A stretch of 64,000 nt of DNA from Craterostigma plantagineum (Eukaryota > Streptophyta > Magnoliopsida > Lamiales > Linderniaceae). The stretch spans positions 184,715 to 248,714 of the forward strand of contig JAPQWV010000743.1 in the NCBI GenBank assembly GCA_027422505.1. Reading direction: 5' to 3'. The stretch's first letter is position 1. Each line of letters opens with the position of its first letter. Shown piece by piece: positions 55,351 to 64,000 of this stretch. Under the pieces are notes generated by a model. It was not told where the DNA came from and ran no database searches. It saw only the letters and a program-made list of their open reading frames with translations. Position numbers and translations under genes: made by a program.

Positions 55351-57161
55351 TCAGAGATCTCTAAGCTTTCTGAGATTCATGGGAGAAACATACTTCTCAT
55401 CGCCATCGACCAACTGCTTCGCAAGGATGAGGTTCGCAGCTTCGCTCGGATGGTAAGGATCCCAAAAAACATGCTTGTCTCTGTCCGAACACATGCTCGA
55501 AGTGGGCCCGCAAGGTATAATCCCCGCAAACTGCCCTCCATTTCCACAGCAAGCTTGGCTCGCCGTCGTAAACCCTAGAAAAAAATCGAATCATTCGCAA
55601 CAAACCCTTTTCGATGGGAAATTCAACTTACGATCGATTTCTTCGTCGTAATTTATTACCGTATTTTGAGTAGTTTGTGATGAGCTCCATCACGAGGGCG
55701 TAAACGTTTGCGTGCACGAAAGTGGCGCCCGATAGGTTTTCATTGAGTTCTTGGAGGAGGTCCTTGAGCCTGGCGTTGTACTGCACTGCGAGCTTGTTGG
55801 GCAATGAAACACACTCGTCTACGCTGAGTTGGTTGATCGTCTTTTGGTAGGGAATGCATCCTATGGGCCCGACGTTCCCCACCACGAACTTCCTCGCGTC
55901 GAGTTGGTACAGTCTCTGTCATTATGATATACCTAGCTTGGGTAAGTTTTCGAATGGAACTTCGACACGCAGTCTGCGCATGCCAAAAATAATTTGTCGA
56001 TAAACCATACGCTGCAATGGAGTTGCTTATTGGGGATAAATTCGGTTTCAGGACACCCAACCTGGGAGTTGCAGTTCAAAGACACTAACTTTCAGTATTG
56101 AAGCAACTCGATGGCATATAATAATGGTTTTAACGCATTGCGTTCCTAAATTGCTTCAATGATGAAAGTCAGTGTTTTTAAGTTGCAGCTCTTTAAGCTG
56201 GTTGTCCTAAAAGTGCCATCACCCTTTAAATTATGCAAAAAGTAAACCCTAGTTATAAATGCGATAAGATCGTTTTGAAATAAAGTTATGGGTGTCGATA
56301 GTAACCGTAAGTTGTCCACATAGATGATTGATCAGATCGTCCACGAAGGCTTCTGGGGTTTGAGAGATTCTTGCACCCGTTGAGATCACTGGTAAGAGGT
56401 AGTTATTCAAGAAGTCATTAGACCCTATGGTGATGGAGAATATCGATTTCTTCCCGATGAAATCCTTAGCCTTCGACGAGCCTAATAAGCTATCGATTTG
56501 CTTCCTTGTGATGTTGAAGTAGTCTACTTGGATGTCCATAGATAGCCTATTCACCTTCATAAAAAAAAAAGACACAAATACATGACATTTTTTCCCCACA
56601 ACAGACCGTAAAGAACAAATTGGATAATATATTGCAAGTGAATTTCATTTTTGAGTTATATACTTACGAATATTCTCCCCGTAGCGTTCATGATTCCTCC
56701 GCCGCCTGAAGCATAGTTGACGCCGTGTAATATAATTTTCCCCGTCGTGTTAGGAGCGAGAAAAGGTTCAGCGTAATGTGTCATTCCTAATTCCTCTCCT
56801 AATTACACAGGAAAAAAAGGTAGATTTAGGGTTTCGAAGATTTACACAAATCACAATAGCACATTTGAAGATTTTTAAGAGATTTTATTACCAACAATAT
56901 CTCCTATAGTTCTTCCATTGGTGTATCGACCCGTCGGCTTCCCGCCAGAAGCTTTAAAATCGATGCCATTCGGCGAAATATTAGCCCTAGAAAGTGTTGG
57001 GAGATAGTTGTTGTTCCCCGCGTCGACTAAGGAATCTCAAAAATAAACGAAGCTCCTTTGGACAAATCGTCGTCGTCGTTCTGTGAAAATGCGAACGAAC
57101 TCAAAAACATTACTACGATGGTTATTAAGGCCAGAATCTGATTAACGTTGAAGGCGGCCAT
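55351..57161 (-). pseudogene. GDSL esterase/lipase, five exons, one-base frameshift in the GDS motif
   Basis: Minus-strand exons: 57161-56892, 56798-56668, 56554-56306, 55915-55660 and 55574-55351, all GT-AG, about 365 residues if the shift is ignored. The start has a signal peptide (MAAFNVNQILALITIVVMFL), so the protein should be secreted. Block I should read GDS(L)VDAGNNNY. The sequence gives GASFIF, then one G is missing near 57036, so DSLVDAGNNNYLPTLSRA is in the next frame and a stop follows in the original frame. Other blocks are intact: NYASGGGGI (oxyanion Gly), GSNDFLNNY (Asn), and DPYHPSEAANLI with the catalytic Asp and His; also VVGNVGPIGCIPYQ and QACCGNGG. The family hydrolyses lipid or ester substrates, often in the cell wall or cuticle. 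The break falls at the nucleophile Ser motif. Confidence 0.9.
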
Positions 57162-57671
57162 GATATTGATGAAGTGATGGTTCTAGTTAGTAGCATTGAG
57201 CTCCTTAGTAATGGCAAGTATATATTGTACGATATTTGAGTGGTGAGGTTTCATTGATTGGTAAGAAACTTGTAAATTGAGTTAATGTAAATCCAGAGTT
57301 GTTGTCGTCTATTGGTAAGACCCTTTTTTGGCTTGAAAGATGTTTGTTTCTCTATGGTTAGGTGATCAACGAGCATGGACTAAAGGTAAAGGAGCTATTC
57401 TTTATTACAAGAATATGAAGCAAGCAACTTGAATCGTGTTTTCTATGTAGGCAATGCGATTATTGACTTCGTAGATTACTTATTCTTCAAGAAATTATAG
57501 AGTTAGGTTCAACTTAGAGACATGATAAAATAATTACCATCATTGGGCTTGTGGCTTTATATGTATTTGGGTTGCATCGAAAACGGACCAACTATAGAAT
57601 TTGGCTATGTAGCATAAGTTGGTTTGATCAGTTAATTGATTGGTTAAGCCGTGATTTAGAACCTAATCGAT
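57162..57671. other. GDSL promoter region and intergenic DNA
   Basis: A TATA-like AGTATATATTG (about 57214-57224, read on the minus strand) lies about 55 bp upstream of the GDSL start. Nothing else is seen. Confidence 0.5.
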
Positions 57672-57993
57672 GAAATCGTCTGTCCCACCCTCTGTATCCC
57701 ATTTCCTGTCCCATTTAATCACAGCCATTGATTTTTTGATCTAGGGGCTAACAGATTTTCTCACTAATTTTAAATTATTTTAACTCCACAATTCACCAAA
57801 TCATAAAATCACTATTATTTTATGTGATATATATGATAAAAAATATATAAACATCACCAATTTATTCCTTATGTTATGATGATCAAAATGATATCCATAT
57901 CTTATATTTTTCTGTATTCGTAAGAATCACTAATTTTTAAATTTCGTATTTTGGGACATAAAGTGGGATAGAAAAAATGGGACAGGAGATTTC
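57672..57993. mobile_element. MITE, 322 bp, with 16-bp terminal inverted repeats
   Basis: GAAATCGTCTGTCCCA at the left and TGGGACAGGAGATTTC at the right pair with two mismatches. TCCCATTTCCTGTCCCATTT pairs further in with AGTGGGATAG / AATGGGACAG. The interior (ATGATATCCATATCTTATAT) resembles the inner arm of the 42034-43132 element. Confidence 0.7.
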
Positions 57994-58082
57994 ATGCGAA
58001 TCATTATTTCCCCTAACTTTCGTCGTTGACTATTGCTCTACATGAAATTCATCAATATCTAAACCATCAAAATAAATTAAAC

Positions 58083-58763
58083 TAGGGGTGAGCAAAACCG
58101 GATATCCGGATTTCCGTATATCCTAAATTCGGATATCCGGATTTTCGGATATCAGAAAATATTCGTATCCGGTCCCGTTTTAATCGGATACCCGAAAAAT
58201 CGGTTATCCGTTTTATTCAGATATTTAAATTGATATCCGCATCCGATTTTTAAATTTATTTTTTTAATATTTTCCTTTCAAATCATTTTTTTTATTTCTT
58301 ATCAAAATAAAAAATATATTTTTTCATATAAAAATTTCTACACAGTAATTAACACCATATGTTAATTTATTATTCAAAATTACATAATAAATAATAAGCA
58401 CAGTACCAAAAAATTCACATTAATTTTAACTTTCATCTCGAAGTTTTGTTATTTTTATTTATAAAGGTTTTTGCAATAATAAAATAATATAAATAATAAA
58501 TATTTCTACTTTGAGGATATTTTTCCTTTTTTGACCTTCGTTTTTCATTTGGGCTATTTTTTATTTTTTTATAAATATAAAACCGGATACAGAATATTTG
58601 GATTTTAGACAAACCACTATTCGTATCCGATCCGGTTTGTTTTAAATAAATCGGATCGGATATACGATCCGGTTTTTAAAATCGGATATCCATTTTATTT
58701 TTGGATTTTGAAAATCAGATACCGGATCGGAATCCGAATTCGGATATTTTTGCTCAGCCCTTA
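58083..58763. mobile_element. hAT-like MITE, GGATATCCGGAT-rich
   Basis: The left end TAGGGGTGAGCAAAACCGG and right end TTTTTGCTCAGCCCTTA are inverted repeats. Subterminal parts repeat CGGATATCCGGATTT-like words around an AT-rich core. The target duplication is not clear. Confidence 0.72.
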
Positions 58764-59377
58764 AACGCATGATAATCTGCATAAACTCCACTTTATAAGC
58801 GAACTAATTTCAACGGCTCACGAAAGCGGTTTCACATTTATCTGAATGTCTATTTGTTTCACATTTCAAGGCCCTAAATTATCTCCTTTGTCACCCTAAT
58901 CTAACATATGCATTAGAGTTCTATTATGAGTTATGGCATCAGTTAGATGTAGATAACCTGGCCAAGTTTCATTAGCTCATTACTTGAATTGAATTCAATA
59001 TTTTTATCACTACGTAACTGTTAAATAAAATAAAAATTAGAAGAAAAAAAAAACAAGAACGAATTTGCCCACAAGGAAATCGGTCGACTCGACGATATAT
59101 CCGAAATCCAACCAACTAACGTGGTCACTTGTAGAAAAACCAATAAAATCCCAGCAGATCAAGAATTCATAATACAATATTCATCATGCCATGTATTAAA
59201 CAACTTGCGTCGAGCACCATTCATTACACACAGTTTTACGACAACCACATCCTTTCATCAAATCATGTAATGAAACTAATCAACACATGCAATAAATTAC
59301 TCCCACGTAATTAGTTCCTCATCGGACTCAGTTTGCTCCCATTATTATTACGATAATCACAACAACCGTCCACCTCT
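58764..59377. other. Intergenic stretch, 3' flank of the WD40 gene
   Basis: No gene is seen; the last 200 bp are probably 3' UTR of the minus-strand gene. Confidence 0.5.
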
Positions 59378-60790
59378 TCAAAATTCCCGCCGATGATTCG
59401 CCGCCGGCGTCTTAAAGCTCGGCATTTTCTGAACTCCGATCGAATCAGGGTTAACCTTCCATATCTTCACCGACTTATCGAGGCTGCCACTGTACAGAAC
59501 ATGTCGCGAAATTACCCTTTTGTCCTCCTCCACGGCCAAGCACTTCACCGGCCCTTTATGCCCACTCAAAACCGACAAACAGATGTGATCCTTCCCATCT
59601 TTTCTCCACACGCATACGTTGGTATCCGCCGACCCAATGAAGAGCAGATTCCCCGCCGTCGCCAGGCAAAGCACGGCGAGCCTATGGCCCCTCAGAACTC
59701 CGCCGTGGGCGGGGAGCTCGTCCCTTTCCCAGTAGTTCACGAGCCCGTCCGACGAGCCACAGTAGAGCACGGTGGAGAGTGGGTCGACGGCCAAGGAAGT
59801 CACGGCGCACTCTTGCTTCAGAAGGGTTCTTGAAAAGCAGTGCTTCGTCCCTTTGTTCCACTGCTTCGGGGCGGCCCTCCTCCACTCCTTGACGGTGCCG
59901 TCGGCGGAGCCGCTGAAGACCATCCCGTCGAACCCCGAGACCACGGCGTTCACGGCGTCGTCGTGGGCGGAGATCGACTCCAGGCACTTCGAGTCGGCGA
60001 CTCGCCACACTTTGATCGTCCTGTCCCAAGAAGCTGAGTAGAGGAGGGCGCCGTCCTCGCTCAGGCTCAGGGAAGATATGGCGTCGACGTGCTTTATCCA
60101 TATGGCGCTGCGATTCCTCCTCGCTTCCACGTAGTTGCTGGGCTTGAAAGAGCTTTTCACCTTGGCCTTGAAGGTGGGCAGAGCCCCGACCGTTTGTGAT
60201 GGGCCGGGTCCTTCTTGGATACCTTCCATACCCGTATTTTGCCGTCTTGGTGGCCGGTGAAGATTCGGCCGTCGGCGATTACGATGGCCTTGACCAGCCC
60301 GAGTCGATTTGAAGCCTGAGAATTCCTTTTGGTTCTTCCAAACCCTAATGTTGGTGCTGTCCGAGCCCGTTGTAGAGGAGTTCGCCGGCGGTGGCTAGGG
60401 AATATATGTGGCCCTCCTCTCTTATGAGGGAGCCAATTAGGCGGTGTAGGGATGGGCTTCGTCGGCCGGCGTCGCTGCCGTGTGGTTGGTCACGGAGATT
60501 TGGACATTGGGGACGATGATGCTGCTGGTAATAATGACGATGGAGGGGATGATGCGCTTTGGTCCCATGACGGGCTTAGGTAGGGCGGCGATTGATCGAA
60601 CGTGGTGGTGCTGTGGTGGTGGTGCTGCGGCGGCGGGCTGTTCTCTGACGCGGTGCTGAATCTAAAGGATATGATGATGATGATCGTCTTGTTGGTCGGC
60701 GGTGGCGTGGAGTATGATGCCTAATGTCTGTCTTTTCGACGTGATTGTGTTGTTTATGTCGTTTTCTTTTCTTGAACTCTTCATATTATG
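59378..60790 (-). pseudogene. JGB: JINGUBANG-like WD40-repeat protein, frame broken in the N-terminal part
   Basis: The intronless minus-strand C-terminal part (60229-59378) is one open frame of 283 residues with five WD40 repeats: HVDAISSLSLSE..SASWDRTIKVW, AHDDAVNAVV..SGSADGTVKEW, ECAVTSLAVD..CGSSDGLVNYW, GHRLAVLCLA..GSADTNVCVW and GHKGPVKCLA..SGSLDKSVKIW. Upstream, the text of the first repeats is readable in other frames: [48 protein letters not shown] and [20 protein letters not shown]. Frame breaks lie near 60195 (one G missing), 60300, 60362 and 60493. The N-terminus is His/Ser/Pro-rich (PPPQHHHH); a possible start is ATG at 60790. JINGUBANG negatively regulates pollen germination in Arabidopsis; a similar role is inferred. 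The first frame of the open part (MEGIQEGPG) is not the true start. Confidence 0.82.
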
Positions 60791-61062
60791 TTTTCCTTTT
60801 TTTTTTTCTTCTTTTTTTTTTTTTAGATTCTGAATTGAGGAGAATGATCGAATGAAGGGATTTGATTGTGTGTAATGATGAAGAAGAATGAGATAGTATT
60901 GGAAGGCAATGGGGACTATTTCCACAAGAAAAAAAGACATAAGAGAGAGGAGAGATTAATGATGAAATAGTTGTGTGACGTGTTAAGAGATAATTACGGC
61001 GATGGAGTGAATGTAAACAGACACATTCGGATATATGGTCGTTTATATGGTTGGGGTGTGAC
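60791..61062. other. 5' flank of the WD40 gene
   Basis: It has T-runs at 60797-60824 (A-runs on the coding strand). The plus strand ends with GGTGTGAC, the left target copy of the next MITE. Confidence 0.5.
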
Positions 61063-61498
61063 ATAGAGCCGTCATCGTCCGCGGCCGGCCCCACCCCTCC
61101 CTGCCTAAGGGTGGGTTGGGCTGGGGATTTTTAAGGCTAGCCTCCTAAACGGGCTAGCCCGTGCGGCCCGTGGGCTAGACGGGGCAGGGCACGTGCCGGC
61201 CCGCCATTTATTTTAGTTAATTTATATTATATATTAAATGTATACTAACTTGATTAGATGAATTAATTAATCATTTCAATGTAATTAATGATGCACTTAT
61301 AATTAATAAAAAGTTGAGTATATTTAAATATCATAGTAATTAAATAATTCTTATATAAATTAAAAAGATCAAAATAAATAAAAAAAGTTCCAGGCGGGCG
61401 GGCTGAGCCTCAGTTCTGAATGCCCGCCATGCCCCGCCCGCCAAATAGTGGGCTTTGGCGGGTTGCACACGCCCTGTCGGCCCCTTTTGACAGTAGTA
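61063..61498. mobile_element. hAT MITE with perfect 8-bp target duplication GGTGTGAC
   Basis: It is 436 bp. GGTGTGAC is at 61055-61062 and 61499-61506. The ends ATAGAGCCGTCATCG and CCCCTTTTGACAGTAGTA are an imperfect inverted repeat related to the 20674-21051 element. GGCTAGCC / GGCGGGC words flank an AT-rich core. Confidence 0.82.
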
Positions 61499-61506
61499 GG
61501 TGTGAC

Positions 61507-62024
61507 GAGGTAATTGGATGCTCAATTTTTAATCAATTTGAAGGCATCGATTCAATATTTAGATGAATAAAAAAAGTTACATATGAACGAAGCCGCAAAA
61601 CCGAGCATGTGAAATCGTATAATTATAACTTTGAAATTTCTAAATTTGTTAATATATATTGTATGAAACGAAGCTCGTGAACTTTTTGTCCGTCGACTTG
61701 TATCCAAAATTTGACTTTTATTATTTACGTACAAGTGATATGTTTGTACACGTACTCGGTTATGTGTTGACTCGACTCTATTTTATATAAATTATCATAT
61801 TATTTTGTTGATCTTCGTCCAAGTTAATAGTGGCGGTCGCTGCCGTTTTTTTCCCTATAGTAAATTCCAACTAAATATACAGAAACGTTCATGCAAAGAT
61901 AAATATAGTAAGGCTTCGTTTGATATCATTGTTTATGGATTACGTGGGTATAAGTTATTTGTGAATGGCTATACAAGGATTTTTGTTGATAGTGTATTTT
62001 ACATGTTTGATATGTGTATCAATC
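61507..62024. other. Intergenic stretch
   Basis: AT-rich; no gene is seen. Confidence 0.5.
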
Positions 62025-62230
62025 AGTGGCGGAGCTAGAGAACGAGCCTAGTGGGGTCCATATTATACAGTAAAAAATTTCATCTAAGTGGGTCTATTTA
62101 CTTAATAAAAATTAGATAACCTGTGGGCTCCATCCCCTTATATTTCTTAAATTATACCTATATTATTGATTTTCTAATAAGAATTAATAAAAGAAAAAAA
62201 AAACTCAGTGGGGTCCATTGCATCCCACTG
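62025..62230. mobile_element. Small hAT-like MITE (CAGTGGCGGAGCT type)
   Basis: The left end CAGTGGCGGAGCTAGAG is a widespread plant transposon end; the right end GCATCCCACTG pairs with it. Flanking 8-mers GTATCAAT and TTATTTAT agree only partly. AGTGGGGTCCAT occurs near both ends. Confidence 0.6.
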
Positions 62231-62501
62231 TTATTTATGTAATGATATAAGTGTGTTGATACATGTGTTTGAGATGTGTATAGGTGTGTATGAATTAGTG
62301 ATAACACCCCATAACCATCTTGAAGGTGGGTATGCATATCCAAGTCCTATAACCAAGATACTTGTAATAGACGTGTACAGCCGTACAAGGCATGCATGGC
62401 TATTCACAGATATCAACACGAGAACTTATTCATACACACCCCATACTCACGCATATCCACGTATCAAACGAGCTCTTAGTACTATTTACCCTAACTTATT
62501 A

Positions 62502-62768
62502 GTACTACATCCGTCCCACTTATTTCTTCCAATCTTTCTATTTCGGGCGTCCTACATAAGTCTTCTCATTTCCATTTTTGGTAAAAAATTATTCCACTAA
62601 GTAAACTCATTACACCATTAATATTAAAAAAAAAGTCTTCTTGATTTGCGTGTCTACTAATAACTTTTCGCTCTCCATACCTCAAAAGGTGTAATTAAAA
62701 TAATTTGGTTTCTTAATCTCCATGCCCACTAATCTTTGGGAAGAAAATAGCGGGACAGAGGAAGTACT
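62502..62768. mobile_element. Stowaway-like MITE (CTCCCTCCGTCCC type)
   Basis: The left end TACTACATCCGTCCCACTTA and right end GCGGGACAGAGGAAGTA pair, matching the very common plant mariner-type MITE end CTCCCTCCGTCCC. TA at each end is the expected target. Confidence 0.75.
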
Positions 62769-63239
62769 ATTTTTATGTGTTGACTGTTATTGTTTATATA
62801 TTAGTTCTATTTACGCTAACCCAAATCAGAGTACACATGCGAATTGGACCAAAATAGAGTAGGCTGAAGAATAATAGTCGCCGCGTACACAAAAGGCCCA
62901 TTAATATATGATTGCATTGAGGCATTTTCTTTTTCAAAAAATTATTATTGTATCAATAGAATTCAAGATTATATTACATATAAAATCATATTTTACGACG
63001 TCCGTTACTCAAAACCAGGGGCGTTGTTTCATTTTCTCAGGCCCCTATTGGCAAAATTATAAATTGAATTCTTCCCCCTCACGGATAATAAATCTAATTA
63101 TGTCATTATCTTAATTGACGTAATAATACTATTATATGTAGTTTCAAGGCAGAAGAAGAAACTGAACAAAAATCTCCCAGTCACAATCTACAAATCCCAT
63201 TATTTTTCTCACCACTTCCAAGTTCAACTTTACTTACTT
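62769..63239. other. Intergenic stretch
   Basis: Nothing recognisable is seen. Confidence 0.5.
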
Positions 63240-64000
63240 TAGTATCGATATGGTCCAGAAGCTAGGCGGGCAAAAAACAAAAATAATAGAGAATGGGATA
63301 GGCCCAATAAGAAGGGCAAATAAAGCAAGATATTCTACAGTGTATCGGGAGCTGCGAGGACCTCAGGGGACGGATAATAACCCCTGGGCAAAACAGGGTC
63401 TCCTGGGCACTTTGATAGCTGAAAAAACAGTATAAAGAAGGAAGGAGGCGGGAAAAAGCGTGTCAATCCAGGAATGGGCTGCGTCACTGGGATTACTGGT
63501 CAGATGTGACCACTGTGCAAAAGCTGTCCTGACAGGGCCATTTCTTATTGTACATCGTATCAAGCTGTCACTTTCCCAGGAAATTCGTGTCTAGCCTTCC
63601 CTAGCCCGCGTAGCTCCTATAAGAAGCAGCACTTGGATATTTTCAACGGCATCATCATTTCAAGAGACAAGGAACATCTCATAATTCTATGTAAAACACA
63701 TAAAATATTCTCTTTTCAAGTACTTAGTATATTTTATGTAAGAATGAGCGAGCCGAGTGTGTAATCTGTCCAGAATAGTGAAAGAAGTCTTTTCGGAGCG
63801 CCGGACGTAGGACCCTAAAAGTCCGAACCACGTATATCTTGTGCCTTTTACATTTACGTCCCTTTTCACGTCCTTAAGCACCCAACGCACTCCTTATAAC
63901 TTTGAGATATTAAACCTACCGTTATATAAGATTTCCCGAACCATATCAAAATTCTTTGATGTGGGAGAACCCCACATCAAGTATATACTCAAATCAAAAC
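63240..64000. repeat. LTR-like sequence reaching the window end
   Basis: CCTATAAGAAGCAGCA at about 63616 resembles an LTR promoter. GGACGTAGGACC..GTCCGAACCACG at 63804-63831 resembles the R-U5 part of plant LTRs (compare TCCGAACCACG near 15611 in element A). A 10-bp hairpin TTGATGTGGG / CCCACATCAA at 63956-63980 follows. No coding domain is seen; the call is tentative. Confidence 0.35.

Noticed and set aside
59393..60041. Plus-strand frames over the WD40 gene
   Set aside because: They are a GC-rich shadow; the minus strand has five clear WD40 repeats.
39621..60790. P450, GDSL esterase and WD40 gene as a biosynthetic gene cluster
   Set aside because: They are far apart, separated by a 10-kb retrotransposon, and two of the three families are not specific to specialised metabolism.
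63250..63435. Plus-strand 61-codon frame as a gene
   Set aside because: It has no recognisable domain and lies in LTR-like sequence.

Overview
This window is nuclear DNA from a flowering plant, almost certainly a eudicot. It has intron-rich genes with GT-AG junctions, families found only in plants (a GARP/HHO transcription factor, a YODA-type MAPKKK, a CYP76-like P450, a plant GDSL esterase, a JINGUBANG-like WD40 protein), tRNA-Met primer sites of plant Copia elements, and many hAT-type MITEs. An asterid such as Lamiales is my guess; nothing here proves it. Roughly two thirds of the window is transposon-derived.

Layout. 1-1352: one end of a decayed CACTA transposon. About 1811-7260: a segment present in three tandem copies carrying broken minus-strand gene fragments. 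About 7930-15638: a decayed Copia element (A) whose 3' LTR is split by a younger minus-strand Copia element (D, 10760-15307) with 168-bp LTRs and the target duplication AGCAT. 15658-15947: a foldback element. 16557-18020: an intact five-exon HHO/NIGT1-like gene. 19184-21051: three hAT-like MITEs, one inside another. 21566-24519: an intact ten-exon MAPKKK gene. 25000-27774: a probable LTR broken by a hAT MITE and by a Pack-type element carrying a piece of an ISWI chromatin-remodeller gene. 27963-39010: a full-length Sirevirus-like Copia element (B) with 1.7-kb LTRs, an env-like region and the target duplication ATAGC. 39621-41516: a CYP76-like P450 on the minus strand, frameshifted at the heme motif. 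42034-43994: two MITE-like inverted-repeat elements. 44547-54691: a second Sirevirus-like element (C). 55351-57161: a five-exon GDSL esterase on the minus strand, frameshifted at its catalytic GDS motif. 57672-58763: two more MITEs. 59378 to about 60790: a JINGUBANG-like WD40 gene with several frame breaks. 61063-64000: MITEs and LTR-like sequence.

The host genes show no sign of working together; they look like unrelated single genes separated by transposons. The most unusual signal is in element C. A 27-bp motif built from three hexamers (ATGTTG, 3 bases, CAACAT, 6 bases, CAACAT) occurs about a dozen times in both orientations, in the LTRs, in non-coding DNA and in gag, pol and env-like coding sequence. 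Inside pol it sits at a linker where element B has a different sequence, which suggests that the DNA or RNA motif itself is being maintained.

Three of the five single-copy genes (P450, GDSL, WD40) carry single-base breaks, mostly in or beside G/C runs. They may be real pseudogenes or uncorrected long-read assembly errors; the sequence alone cannot decide.
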